NCBI RefSeq assembly: GCF_002102355.1
Contig: NZ_LQPT01000051.1
Coordinates: 1 to 64,000 of the forward strand
Origin: Mycobacterium sherrisii
GTDB lineage: Bacteria > Actinomycetota > Actinomycetes > Mycobacteriales > Mycobacteriaceae
Direction of reading: 5' to 3'
Length of the DNA: 64,000 bases
This document shows, in pieces, positions 42,817-51,822 of this stretch. The notes under the pieces are model-generated. The model was not told the origin of the DNA. It saw nothing but the letters and a program-made list of their open reading frames with translations, and searched no databases. The position numbers were made by a program, and so were the translations under genes. Position 1 is the first letter of the stretch. The number at the start of each line of letters is the position of its first letter.

Positions 42817-43440
42817 TCAGGGCAGGGCGGAGAGCAGCGAGGGCGGTGTCGCGGCCGGTGCGGCAGGTGCGGCCGGGGTCGCGGCGGCCGGTGCCCCCGG
42901 GACGGCACCCGTGGCCAGTGCCGTCAGGTCGCCCGGCAGCGACAGCTTCGGCGGCACGTTCAGCGGCAGGCCGGGCAGCGCCGGCATGTTCACGTTGGCC
43001 ACCTGCGGAGTCGACGCCGGAGCGGCGGGCGCGGCTGCCGCCGGAGTCGACTGGCCCAGTCCGGGAATCGAGCTCAACCCGGGAATGGTCGGGCTGGCCG
43101 CGGTCGGGGCGGTCGGCGTGGTCGGGGCCGGGGTCAGGCCCGGAATCGACGGCACACCCGCGGGGGCGGATGCCGCCGGCGCCTGAGCGGCCGACGTCAT
43201 GCCCGGGAAGGTGATGCCCGGAGCGGCCGGGGCAGCCGGCGGCTGAGCGCCCAGCGCGGTGGCCAGGTTCTGCAGAATCTGCGGCGCGTTGGCCGCCGAA
43301 GCGATCAACTGCTGCGGGATGTTCTGCACGGGGTCGGGAATCGGCGCCGGGTCGGCATGGGCGATTCCACCCGTCAGTAGGGCGGCGGATGAACCGACAA
43401 CGATGGCGGCGGCCTTCGCGAAAGTCCAGATGGTTGGCAT
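42817..43440 (-). CDS. Secreted Ala/Pro-rich protein (Rv1158c type)
   Basis: A 207-residue exported protein with a signal peptide (MPTIWTFAKAAAIVVGSSAA then LLTGGIAHADP) and a low-complexity Ala/Pro/Gly/Thr region containing several IPGL repeats (PSIPGLTP, TIPGLSSIPGL, MPALPGLPLN). No folded domain or Cys is seen. It belongs in an operon with the 41681-42760 gene, 56 bp apart. ATG 43440 is chosen since the signal peptide starts there; a frame open to 43506 is not needed. Bases 43441-43649 hold no gene. Confidence 0.8.
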   Translation of the reverse strand: MPTIWTFAKAAAIVVGSSAALLTGGIAHADPAPIPDPVQNIPQQLIASAANAPQILQNLATALGAQPPAAPAAPGITFPGMTSAAQAPAASAPAGVPSIPGLTPAPTTPTAPTAASPTIPGLSSIPGLGQSTPAAAAPAAPASTPQVANVNMPALPGLPLNVPPKLSLPGDLTALATGAVPGAPAAATPAAPAAPAATPPSLLSALP

Positions 43441-43763
43441 TGCTCCCCCAAGGGATCGACAACAGGTGACGGATCCCGAAGCTACTTTGATGCTGGTGGG
43501 ACTCAAGTGACACGTGTGGCATTTATTTGATCGTTACCGATACGAGCGGTGGCGGTGACCGGGCGTTGCGAAACGCCGAGAAACGACGACGCGGCGGCTT
43601 GCCGCCGGAAAGGCGGCGGTCACCGGCCCACGGGCGTGCCGGCGGATAACGCACGGCCACCGTCGCGGTCGCTAAAGTCGGGCGAATAGACACCACTTCG
43701 GCCGCCGCGGCGGCACCCCTGTCTCGGCGGCTGGCGAGTCTTATCAGCACCGTCGCGCCGGCG

Positions 43764-44954
43764 TTGCTGATCGTGAGTGTCGCTGCCCGGCTTGGCCTGA
43801 CCTACCTGGGACCCAACGGCGCAAACTTCGTCGACCTGCACGTATACCTCGGGGGCGCGGCCGCGCTGGACCATCCCGGCACGCTGTACAGCTACGTGTA
43901 CGCCGAGCACACGCCCGACTTCCCGCTGCCCTTCACCTATCCGCCCTTCGCGGCGATCGTGTTCTACCCGATGCACTGGCTGCCGTTCGACCTCGACGGG
44001 TTCCTCTGGCAGGTCGCGATGATCGCCGCGCTGTACGGGTCGGTGCGTCTCACCCAGTGCCTGCTCGCCGGTAGGAACGGCACCGGCCGGCGTGTCGCGA
44101 TGGCCTGGACGGCGATCACCATCTGGATCGAGCCGCTGCGCAACAACTTCGACTACGGCCAGATCAACGTGTTTCTGATGCTGGCGGTGCTCTGGGCGGT
44201 CTACACCTCGCGTTGGTGGTTATCGGGGTTGCTGGTCGGCGTGGCGTCGGGAATCAAGTTGACCCCCGCGATCGTCGGCGTCTATCTGGTCGGCGTGCGG
44301 CGGTTTGCTGCCGCTGGGTTTTCGGCCGTCGTGTTCCTGTTGACCGTCGGGCTCTCGGCGTTGGTGGTCGGCGATCAGACCCGCTACTACTTCACCGTGC
44401 TGCTCGGGGACGCTCATCGTGTCGGCCCGATCGCCACGTCGATCAATCAATCCTGGCGCGGCGCGATCTCCCGGATCCTCGGTCACGACGCCGGCTTCTC
44501 ACCGCCGGTGCTGGCCGCCGTCGCCGTCACGGCGGCACTGGCCGTACTGGCATGGCGCGCCCTGCGGCCGATGGATCGGCTCGGCAAGTTGCTCGTCGTT
44601 GAGATCTTCGGGTTGCTGATGTCGCCGATTTCGTGGACCCACCACTGGGTGTGGCTGGTGCCATTGCTGCTGTGGCTGGTGCACGGGCCGCTGCGGGAAC
44701 ACCGCGGCGCGCGGATCACGGCCTGGGGTTGGCTGGCGCTTACTCTCGTCGGCGTGCCATGGCTGCTGCTGTTCGCCCAGCCGAGCATCTGGCAGATCGG
44801 CCGGCCCTGGTACTTGGCGTGGGCAGGGCTGGCGTACACGGCGGCAGCAATGGCAACGCTAGTTGTCATCGCCGTCTCGGGAAGGCGTTGTGGCACACCG
44901 GATCCGGTGCCGTCGTGCGGTTCGGACTCTCGCGCCGCCTCGTCGTTGGGCTAG
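43764..44954 (+). CDS. pimE: Polyprenol-phosphomannose-dependent mannosyltransferase PimE
   Basis: GT-C (GT87/DUF2029) enzyme adding the fifth, alpha-1,2 mannose in PIM biosynthesis, periplasmic face of the membrane. Around 10 hydrophobic segments. The catalytic Asp (equivalent to Asp58 of the tuberculosis protein) lies in [18 protein letters not shown]. The start is a problem: TTG 43764 is the first standard start but cuts into the first membrane helix, while the frame is open and similar to PimE back to about 43671 ([10 protein letters not shown] before the helix) with no ATG, GTG or TTG. The true start may use a rare codon there. Syntenic with Rv1159. Confidence 0.9.
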   Translation: MLIVSVAARLGLTYLGPNGANFVDLHVYLGGAAALDHPGTLYSYVYAEHTPDFPLPFTYPPFAAIVFYPMHWLPFDLDGFLWQVAMIAALYGSVRLTQCLLAGRNGTGRRVAMAWTAITIWIEPLRNNFDYGQINVFLMLAVLWAVYTSRWWLSGLLVGVASGIKLTPAIVGVYLVGVRRFAAAGFSAVVFLLTVGLSALVVGDQTRYYFTVLLGDAHRVGPIATSINQSWRGAISRILGHDAGFSPPVLAAVAVTAALAVLAWRALRPMDRLGKLLVVEIFGLLMSPISWTHHWVWLVPLLLWLVHGPLREHRGARITAWGWLALTLVGVPWLLLFAQPSIWQIGRPWYLAWAGLAYTAAAMATLVVIAVSGRRCGTPDPVPSCGSDSRAASSLG

Positions 44955-45235
44955 CCCCCGACGATCTCGTTGATGTCGCGGGCCATCTCGATGTCGTTTT
45001 TCGTGATACCGCCCTCGGAGTGCGTGACGAGCGCGAAAGTCACTGTACGCCAACGAATATCGATATCGGGGTGATGGTCCTTGCGCTCGGCGTGTTCGCC
45101 CACTCGGCGCACCGCGTCGATGCCGGCCAAGAAGCTGTCGAACTTGATCGAGCGGCGCAACGCGCCGTCGCTGCGCTGCCATCCGGGTAGGCCCGGCAGG
45201 GCGGCGTCCACTTGTTCATCCGTCAGCACGACCAT
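44951..45235 (-). CDS. Pterin-4-alpha-carbinolamine dehydratase (PhhB type)
   Basis: A 94-residue protein of the PCD/DCoH family: [39 protein letters not shown] with the catalytic HH...H pattern, and [15 protein letters not shown]. Recycles 4a-hydroxytetrahydropterin; the role without a known phenylalanine hydroxylase in this window is unclear. ATG 45235 begins the homology. Its stop overlaps that of the convergent pimE. Corresponds to Rv1159A. Confidence 0.9.
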   Translation of the reverse strand: MVVLTDEQVDAALPGLPGWQRSDGALRRSIKFDSFLAGIDAVRRVGEHAERKDHHPDIDIRWRTVTFALVTHSEGGITKNDIEMARDINEIVGG

Positions 45236-45397
45236 GGGTAGCAAACCTTTCTGGACGAGAATTCTGACGCCAGCCACGTTACGCTTGGGCCTAGACGTTC
45301 GACGCCTGCGCATTCGGGGACGGCGCCGTTGAACCATGGGGACGGCCAGCTCGTGGATCACTTGATTGGCCCACAGTTCAGGGAGGCACGAGCCGCC

Positions 45398-46264
45398 ATG
45401 ACCGAGAAGCTGACGCCGCATTTCGAAGACGTACAAGCCCACTATGACTTGTCGGACGACTTCTTTCGGCTGTTCCTCGACCCGACGATGACCTACAGCT
45501 GCGCCTATTTCGACCGGCTGCAGGACATCAGTCTCGAAGAAGCGCAGATCCGCAAGATGGACCTGTCGTTGGGCAAGCTGGGGCTGCGGCCCGGCATGAC
45601 CCTGCTGGACGTCGGCTGCGGCTGGGGCGGCACCTCGCGTCGGGCGATCGAGAAGTACGACGTGAACGTCATCGGCCTGACCTTGTCCGAGCACCAGGCC
45701 GCCCACGTCCAGCGGTTGTTCGACGCGTTGGACACCGCCCGCAGCAGGCGGGTGCTGTTGCAGGGCTGGGAACAATTCGACGAACCCGTCGACCGGATCG
45801 TCTCCATCGGGGCGTTCGAGCACTTCGGCTACGACCGCTACGACGACTTCTTCGCCATGGCCTACCGGAACCTGCCCGATGACGGCGTGATGATGCTGCA
45901 CACGATCACCATGCTGACGGCGCCGCAGATCCTCGAGCGCGGCCTGCCGATGACCGAGGAGCAGACGAGCTTCAACGACTTCATCGCCCGCGAGATCTTC
46001 CCCGGCGGTCAGCTGCCGGCGATCGAGATGGTCGAGTTCCACGCCTCGAAGATGGGCTTCAACCTCGCCCGCCGACAGTCGCTGCGGTTGCACTACGCCC
46101 GGACGCTGGATCTGTGGGCCGAGGCGTTGCAGGCCCGTCGCGACGAGGCCATCAGGATTCAGTCCGACGAGGTCTACGAGCGCTACATGCGGTACCTGAC
46201 CGGTTGTGCCCGGGCGTTCCGCGCCGGTTACATCGACGTCAACCAGTTCACGCTGCGCAAGTAA
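45398..46264 (+). CDS. Mycolic acid SAM-dependent methyltransferase (cyclopropane synthase family)
   Basis: A 288-residue methyltransferase of the CmaA/MmaA/UmaA family that modifies meromycolate chains. [24 protein letters not shown] and [10 protein letters not shown] are the family N-terminus; SAM motif I is [36 protein letters not shown] carries the active-site Glu-His. Which mycolic product (cyclopropane, methoxy or keto) cannot be decided by eye. ATG 45398 is chosen after GGGAGG; upstream in-frame starts are not conserved. It is inserted between the phhB and mutT2 genes relative to the tuberculosis order. Confidence 0.9.
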   Translation: MTEKLTPHFEDVQAHYDLSDDFFRLFLDPTMTYSCAYFDRLQDISLEEAQIRKMDLSLGKLGLRPGMTLLDVGCGWGGTSRRAIEKYDVNVIGLTLSEHQAAHVQRLFDALDTARSRRVLLQGWEQFDEPVDRIVSIGAFEHFGYDRYDDFFAMAYRNLPDDGVMMLHTITMLTAPQILERGLPMTEEQTSFNDFIAREIFPGGQLPAIEMVEFHASKMGFNLARRQSLRLHYARTLDLWAEALQARRDEAIRIQSDEVYERYMRYLTGCARAFRAGYIDVNQFTLRK

Positions 46265-46317
46265 CGACTTCGGCCGTCGGGCCGCGGGCGCGCGGTGCGG
46301 ATCGGTTAACCTGCCGA

Positions 46318-47250
46318 ATGGCCTCGATACAGCTGTCGATGAGTATCCCGTCCTTTTCGGCCGAAGCACGGACCGACTGGGCACATCTGACCCAGTGGGC
46401 ACAACTGCTGGAGCGCTGCGGGTTCGACCGCCTGCTGGTCTCGGAGCACATCGCGTTCGGGATGAACATGGACGCCTATGCCGATCCCCGCCTCGGCGGC
46501 ACGACAGGTGGCCGCCAGCCGACCGGACCGGACGGGCCCTGGCTGGAACCGCTGACGGTGCTGACCTACCTCGCGGCGCGCACCGACCGCATCCGCCTGG
46601 GCACCAACATCCTGCTCGCGGCGTTGCGCCCCGCCGCAATTCTCGCGAAAACCGTTGCCACACTTGATGTTCTGTCCGGCGGCAGGGTAGATCTCGGGGT
46701 CGGTGTCGGGTGGCAGCGCGAAGAGTACGAGGTCGTCGGCCTCGACTTCGACAAGCGCGGCGCCATCTTGGACCAAACGCTGGATGTGTGCAGCCGCCTG
46801 TGGCGGGAGAACGAGGTCAGCTACTTCTCGCCGTCGCTGAGCTTCGAGCGGATCCATCAAATGCCCAAACCGGTCCAACCCGGCGGGGTGCCGATCTGGG
46901 TGAGTGGAACGGTGAACCGCGCCGTCGCCCGCCGGCTCGCGCGGTTCGGAAAGTATTGGATCCCTTGGGGTCAGGATGCCCGCGACCTCGCCGACGGCAT
47001 CGGGCGAATGCGCGCCGCGGTCGAGCGCGCCGGCGGTGACCCGCACGGCTTCGGGGTGACCGGCTCGCTGCGGGTGACCCCCGGCCCGGATGACCGACCC
47101 GACCTGGCCGCCGTCGCCACCGACGCCGCGGCATTGGCGAAGGCCGGTGCGACGGACCTGCGACTGACGCACTGGCCGGCGCGATTCGGGACGGGCGAGC
47201 GCACCCTGTGCGACTTCGTCGACGCGGTACGCGCGGCAGCGGGCGGCTGA
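46318..47250 (+). CDS. LLM-class F420-dependent oxidoreductase
   Basis: A 310-residue luciferase-like monooxygenase-family protein: [70 protein letters not shown], all typical of the F420-dependent subgroup (TIGR036xx types). Substrate unknown. ATG 46318 lies 53 bp after the mycolate methyltransferase. The next gene (mutT2) starts seven bases after its stop, so an operon through mutT2 is likely. Confidence 0.87.
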   Translation: MASIQLSMSIPSFSAEARTDWAHLTQWAQLLERCGFDRLLVSEHIAFGMNMDAYADPRLGGTTGGRQPTGPDGPWLEPLTVLTYLAARTDRIRLGTNILLAALRPAAILAKTVATLDVLSGGRVDLGVGVGWQREEYEVVGLDFDKRGAILDQTLDVCSRLWRENEVSYFSPSLSFERIHQMPKPVQPGGVPIWVSGTVNRAVARRLARFGKYWIPWGQDARDLADGIGRMRAAVERAGGDPHGFGVTGSLRVTPGPDDRPDLAAVATDAAALAKAGATDLRLTHWPARFGTGERTLCDFVDAVRAAAGG

Positions 47251-47256
47251 GCCGGC

Positions 47257-47661
47257 GTGCCCACCCAGATCGTCGTCGCCGCAGCCCTGATCGACAACGG
47301 CACATTGCTGGTGGCGCAACGATTGCGTCCGCCGCGGTTGGCCGGCCGCTGGGAGCTTCCCGGCGGGAAGGTCGCTCGCGGAGAGACCGAGCGTGCGGCG
47401 CTGGCCCGCGAGCTGGCCGAGGAGTTGGGCGTCGAGGCCGGCGACGTGTGGGTCGGCGAGCGGCTGGGTGCCGACGTCGCACTGAATGCGGCAATGACGT
47501 TGCGCGCCTACCGGGTTCGGCTGCTGGCCGGCGAACCACACCCGCATGACCATGGGGCGCTGCGGTGGGTCACCGCTGCCGAACTACCCGACCTCGATTG
47601 GGTGCCCGCCGACCGGGAATGGCTGGGCGCGTTGACCGAAGCCCTCACGGCAGACCGCTGA
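47257..47661 (+). CDS. mutT2: Nudix hydrolase MutT2
   Basis: A 134-residue Nudix enzyme that sanitises oxidised nucleotides (8-oxo-dGTP, and 5-methyl-dCTP/CTP in the tuberculosis protein). The Nudix box reads GGKVARGETERAALARELAE then ELGV (G-x5-E-x7-REUxEExGU). GTG start at 47257, six bases after the preceding stop codon. Corresponds to Rv1160. Then 47662-47751 hold no gene. Confidence 0.92.
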   Translation: MPTQIVVAAALIDNGTLLVAQRLRPPRLAGRWELPGGKVARGETERAALARELAEELGVEAGDVWVGERLGADVALNAAMTLRAYRVRLLAGEPHPHDHGALRWVTAAELPDLDWVPADREWLGALTEALTADR

Positions 47662-47751
47662 CCCTGCCTGCCGTCCCGCAGCGGTTGCTCCGACTCATCT
47701 GGCCGCGGCCGATGTCTCGACCCGATTCCCGTGCACGATGCCGCCCGCTAC

Positions 47752-49650
47752 TCATGCCGTCAATAGCTGGGCCAGTGACTCGTAAGTGTATTGAGCCGAC
47801 AGCCTCGCCGCCGAGTTCGCGTGGCCGTAACCGGCGTATCCCCCGATCCGCTGCACGACCTCGAAGAAGATCTCATCGCCGATCACCGGCGTGAAAAAAT
47901 GATAGAACTCGCCGCCGAAGGAGTCGGTGGCATAGAGAACACCGTGGTCGCTCATGACGCCGACCCAAGACGGGTCCACGTCGACGCGTGCCGCGAGGTC
48001 GTCGTAATAGTTCGCGGGAATGGGAAGTGGCTCAAACCCGCGACGCCGCATCTGTTCGGCCGCGCCGACGATATCGTCGGTGCCAAACGCGATGTGCCCG
48101 ACGCCGCCATACCTCTGCGGGCGCGGTGCGCCAGCTGACGAGGTGCTACCCGGGATCGACGTCAGCACCAAGCGCAGGGTCCCGGCCGAGGAACCAAGGG
48201 TGAACGCCTGACTGCGTACCAGACCCAGGGCGTCGATGATGTCCTCGCCTTCTTGCGGTTCCATCCCGAACACCGATCGCAGCAGGAGCGCGACTCCGGC
48301 CATCCTGTCCTCAAAGACCATCAGCGAGACGTGGTCCACTCCGGTGAGAAAATCTGCGGCGGTTAGCATTTCCGCCTGCGGAACCAAATCGAACGGGGCC
48401 GGCCAGGTAGTGGCACACGCGCGCGCCTGCAGGTCGAATGACGCGTCGTCGGTGACCGCGACACGCACGACGTCGACGCCGCCGCCGTCGGGTCCAGTCA
48501 TCGTCACCGCCTCGGCGGGGACACCGAAGGCCGCCGCCCTGGCGTACCATTCCGCGGTCCGTCCGCAATGAATCCCGATGTGGGTGAGTCCGGGTCGGCA
48601 GGCAGACGGGTCCGCCTGGTCGACGATCACCGCCAGCGGGCCGTGGGTGAACAACTGCTGCCCGTGCCGGCTTTGCGCTGCGGCGAGGTCGAATCCGAGG
48701 TGGCGCAGCGTGGTGCCCAGCACCGGCGAGTGGTCCGGCCCGGCCGCCAAGCGCAGGCACACCGGTTCGGCCACCGGCCCGGGTTTGGGCGGTGCGAACA
48801 GCAATCTGTCGGTCGCCCTTGGTGATAACTCGGCAACCTGCGACTGTAGGTACAGCAGCGAGCGGTGCCCTTCGGTCGCGGTGCGCACCGGAGAGGTCCA
48901 TCGGAAGATGTCGTTGAAGATTTCCAACGACCACGGCCCGCGGTATCCGGACTCGAGCAAATGCGCGCAGAACGTCGCCAGATCGAAGTCGCCTTGCCCG
49001 GGAAAGCATCGATGATGGCGACTCCACTGCACCGCGTCCATCGTCAACCACGGTGCATCCGCAAGTTGAACGTAGGCGATCTTTTCCCCGGGAATGTCGG
49101 CGATCTCGGCAGGGTTTTCGCCGCGCGCCAGTATGTGAAAACTGTCCAGGCAGAGTCCCAGCGCAGGGTGGTCGGCCTGCCGCACGACATCCCACGCGTG
49201 CCGGTAACGATTGACGTGAGTGCCCCAGGCGAGGGCCTCATAGGCCAACACGATTCCGCGTCGGTGCGCTTCCTCGGCGGCCGTCCAGAGCTGATCGGCG
49301 AGCATGCCGTCGTCACGGACCGCCGACGGCAGACACGACGAACAGACCAGCAGCGTGCGTGCGCCGAGTTTCTCCATGGTGTCGAACTTGCGAATCGCAC
49401 TGCGCAGTCTGCGCTTGTATTCGTCGGCGTCCGTCGAGTCGAGGTCGCGGTAGGGCTGGTACAGGTCGATGGTCAGACCGGCCTCCGCGACCCGCCGGGA
49501 AATCTGTTGGGGCGACAGCGAACAACCGATCAGGTCGGACTCGAACAACTCCAGGCCATTGAACCCGGCTGCGGCGATCGCGGCTATCTTCTGCTCGAGC
49601 GAGCCGCTGAGGCACACCGTGGCCATCGACGTCTTGATCGGTGACCTCAA
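47752..49650 (-). CDS. Fused 3-dehydroshikimate dehydratase (TIM barrel) and HPPD-like dioxygenase domain
   Basis: A two-domain protein of about 632 residues, with the QuiC-type architecture. The N-terminal TIM barrel (MATVCLSGSLEQKIAAIAAA, GFNGLELFESDLIG) carries metal-ligand positions Glu in LAYEALAWG, Asp in LCLDSFHIL, Gln in YVQLADAP and Glu in SLEIFND; such domains convert 3-dehydroshikimate to protocatechuate. The C-terminal half resembles 4-hydroxyphenylpyruvate dioxygenase with iron ligands His (GVDHVSLMVFED), His (GGVGHIAFGTDD) and Glu (FFEVVQRIGGYAGYG). Start is uncertain: TTG 49650 or ATG 49626, with an open frame to 49791. Downstream of an O-methyltransferase, which may modify the catechol. 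Confidence 0.82.
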   Translation of the reverse strand: MRSPIKTSMATVCLSGSLEQKIAAIAAAGFNGLELFESDLIGCSLSPQQISRRVAEAGLTIDLYQPYRDLDSTDADEYKRRLRSAIRKFDTMEKLGARTLLVCSSCLPSAVRDDGMLADQLWTAAEEAHRRGIVLAYEALAWGTHVNRYRHAWDVVRQADHPALGLCLDSFHILARGENPAEIADIPGEKIAYVQLADAPWLTMDAVQWSRHHRCFPGQGDFDLATFCAHLLESGYRGPWSLEIFNDIFRWTSPVRTATEGHRSLLYLQSQVAELSPRATDRLLFAPPKPGPVAEPVCLRLAAGPDHSPVLGTTLRHLGFDLAAAQSRHGQQLFTHGPLAVIVDQADPSACRPGLTHIGIHCGRTAEWYARAAAFGVPAEAVTMTGPDGGGVDVVRVAVTDDASFDLQARACATTWPAPFDLVPQAEMLTAADFLTGVDHVSLMVFEDRMAGVALLLRSVFGMEPQEGEDIIDALGLVRSQAFTLGSSAGTLRLVLTSIPGSTSSAGAPRPQRYGGVGHIAFGTDDIVGAAEQMRRRGFEPLPIPANYYDDLAARVDVDPSWVGVMSDHGVLYATDSFGGEFYHFFTPVIGDEIFFEVVQRIGGYAGYGHANSAARLSAQYTYESLAQLLTA

Positions 49651-49848
49651 CGGCCACTTCGTGGTCGCACCCGCGTTGCGGTCGACCGATTCACTGTTGC
49701 CTGCATGGAAATCGCCTGCGGCCAGGTCGATTACAGCTTTCACAAACTTCCCCTTATCCCGGCCGCCAATGTCGGCGCAGACTTCGAACATTCCGAGCGT
49801 CGGTCAACCACTAGGTGTACGTGCCGCCGTCACGCGGGGGTAGCTGGG

Positions 49849-50889
49849 TCAAATCGATGTCGGCGGCGTCGACTCGACTTGGTTCTCCACAGATTTCGTG
49901 GCCCGCAACAACTCGAACTCCAGTGGCAGTTGGTGCTGGTGGCGCAGTTGCAAGCCCGCGTCGGCAAGCAAACTGCGGTAGTGATCGACGGTCCGTTCCT
50001 CGCCGCCGACATTGCACAGCATGTGGATGTCCCACGCCGCCGCCAACGACGCCGAGTTACTTTCGGACAGCAACCGCTCGATGACCAGCAGCTCGGCTGT
50101 TGCCGACATCGACTCGGCGCACCGCTTCAGTATTTCCGCGCACCGCTGATCATCCCAGTCGTGCAGGACGCGCGACAGCACATACATGTCGCCGCCGGCG
50201 GGCACACGGGAGGTGAAGTCGCCGGGTACCAGGTCACACCGGCTGAGGTACCTCACCATATTGGCTTTCGCCGAGGCCAACGTATCCGGCCGGTCGAACA
50301 ACACCCCGCGCAGGTGCGGATGCGCCGCCAGAATGTGTTTGAGCAGCTCGCCGTTGCCACCACCGACGTCGACGACGACCCGTGCCCCGGTAAATTCCAC
50401 GACCTCGGTTACTCGTTGCAGCGCGGCGGTGCTGACCGCCATTGCCTGATTGAATTCGAGTTCCGGCCGTTCGGCAAAGAAGTCGAAGTGATGCTGACCG
50501 AAAATGTGCGTGAAAGAGTCCTCGCCCGTGCGCACGGCCCGTCCTAGCGCCGCGAACGATTCGTAGAACGGGCCGCCGTACAGCGATGCCAGAACCCGCA
50601 TCGAGTTAGCCTGGTCGCTGCGCAGCAGCTGGCCGACCTCGGTCAGTTCGAAGCGATCTCCGACTGTGCGCAGAACGCCCAAACTTGCCAGGTAGCGCAT
50701 CAATCGGTGTAGTCCACGCCGGTCGGCACCGACGGTGGCCGCCAGCTCTTCGGTGCTCATCCCCCCGGCCAGGTGATCGGCCAGGCGCATCTCGGCAGTC
50801 ACGGCGAGGGCCTGCGTTGCCCAGGCTCCGCTCATCAGTTCCAGTAGCCGACAGGCCGGTTGGCCCGGGGCCGCTGTCGAGGCAGTCAC
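49849..50889 (-). CDS. O-methyltransferase (Methyltransf_2/acetylserotonin OMT-like)
   Basis: A 346-residue SAM O-methyltransferase. An N-terminal winged-helix dimerisation domain (LADHLAGGMSTEELAATVGA, DRRGLHRLMRYLASLGVL) precedes the catalytic domain: motif I ARVVVDVGGGNGELLKHIL, and the catalytic base His in LSRVLHDWDD. Such enzymes methylate phenolic or polyketide hydroxyls. Stop is followed by about 200 bp (49651-49848) before the dehydratase/dioxygenase start; both are on the minus strand and may be one transcript. Methylated catechol products are a possibility. Confidence 0.87.
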   Translation of the reverse strand: MTASTAAPGQPACRLLELMSGAWATQALAVTAEMRLADHLAGGMSTEELAATVGADRRGLHRLMRYLASLGVLRTVGDRFELTEVGQLLRSDQANSMRVLASLYGGPFYESFAALGRAVRTGEDSFTHIFGQHHFDFFAERPELEFNQAMAVSTAALQRVTEVVEFTGARVVVDVGGGNGELLKHILAAHPHLRGVLFDRPDTLASAKANMVRYLSRCDLVPGDFTSRVPAGGDMYVLSRVLHDWDDQRCAEILKRCAESMSATAELLVIERLLSESNSASLAAAWDIHMLCNVGGEERTVDHYRSLLADAGLQLRHQHQLPLEFELLRATKSVENQVESTPPTSI

Positions 50890-51081
50890 GCGTGATCCCT
50901 CCTGGTCGAACGCCGCCCGTGGTGCGAGACACCGGGTAGGGCGGACCTGCCGGCAAGTCGGCTGGTAAGCATCCGACAGCCTCCTCGCGATTCCGGTGCG
51001 ACGATTTGTTCAACAAAGTTCACCCGCCACTCCCCAAATTGTCGGGCAGCAGGGGTTGTCTAGAAGAATTCGATGCCGCGC

Positions 51082-51101
51082 CTTGGTTTCTTGACACCAA
51101 G
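51082..51101. promoter_or_regulatory. Interrupted 20-bp palindrome
   Basis: CTTGGTTTCTTGACACCAAG: 6-base perfect outer arms (CTTGGT/ACCAAG) with internal TC/GA also paired, so 16 of 20 positions are symmetrical. It overlaps a TTGACA that could be a -35 toward narG. Confidence 0.35.
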
Positions 51102-51717
51102 AATTCGGTCGTTGATGTGCTCGCTCGCAAGGTGATTGGCTACACGCCACGTATCGTGCACCATCCCGCCAATCCGCCGCCACCGGTCGGGCGGTGAGTT
51201 TTCTCACCCGGCCGGCCCCCCGCGTCCAAGGCCTCCGTCAAATAGCTTGGGCCGTAGGGGGACTCGTCCGGACATGGCGATGTCGCCCGATGGTGGTGAT
51301 TGCCGGAGGGTGCCGTTGCCGGTAACCGTCGGAGGTGCGGTCGATGACGTGTGAGCTCTCTGGCACCGGGTGCCGAATGTTGCTGTCGCCAAAGGCCGCT
51401 GGATTGGAAACCATCGCGGCGCGGCAATCCGAGTGCCGGCCGTACAGGCCTTGTGTGACCACCGTGCCGTTGAAATCCGTTGCTAGTCAGCACTTCTGGA
51501 TCCACCGGAACCCGTTCAGTCTCCTTCAGCTGCCGATCGGGAACCGGAACCGTCGATCGTGCCGTCATCCGCGCGCCGGCGCGCCTGCATCGAGAGGACG
51601 GGCCGCCGCCGACCTCCGGTGGGGCCGCCGGTCTCGCCGCGGTCTCACAGCAGGCTGCTGACCTTTCCACAGGCGATCATCAGCCGCTTTACAGGCTCAT
51701 TGAAGGTACACGTTGTC

Positions 51718-51733
51718 ACCTGTTATCACAGGT
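51718..51733. promoter_or_regulatory. Inverted repeat near the narG leader
   Basis: ACCTGT and ACAGGT around TATC, about 90 bases upstream of the narG start. Might be a binding site for a nitrate or redox regulator. The spacing of AC half-sites (8, not 9) does not fit GlnR. Confidence 0.35.
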
Positions 51734-51822
51734 AATACTTGCCGCCGACTCTGACCCGCTGTGTACGCCGGTTGCCAGGCGAACCGCCGGACGCCGCGCA
51801 GACGAGTTAGGAGGAAGACCGC

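Larger units (their letters stand above)
50890..51822. other. 930-bp non-coding region upstream of narG
   Basis: No convincing gene was seen in any frame: the open frames are short and read as arginine- and proline-rich shadow protein. It presumably holds the divergent promoters of the O-methyltransferase and narGHJI. Two candidate operators are listed separately (51082-51101 and 51718-51733). An undetected small RNA or decayed gene cannot be excluded. Confidence 0.6.

Noticed and set aside
44951-46663. 570-codon minus-strand frame ending in the pterin dehydratase
   Set aside because: Only the last 94 codons show protein homology; the rest is the antisense of the mycolate methyltransferase gene.
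51703-51736. GlnR box before narG
   Set aside because: AC half-sites are separated by 8 bases rather than the 9 expected, and the surrounding bases do not match.
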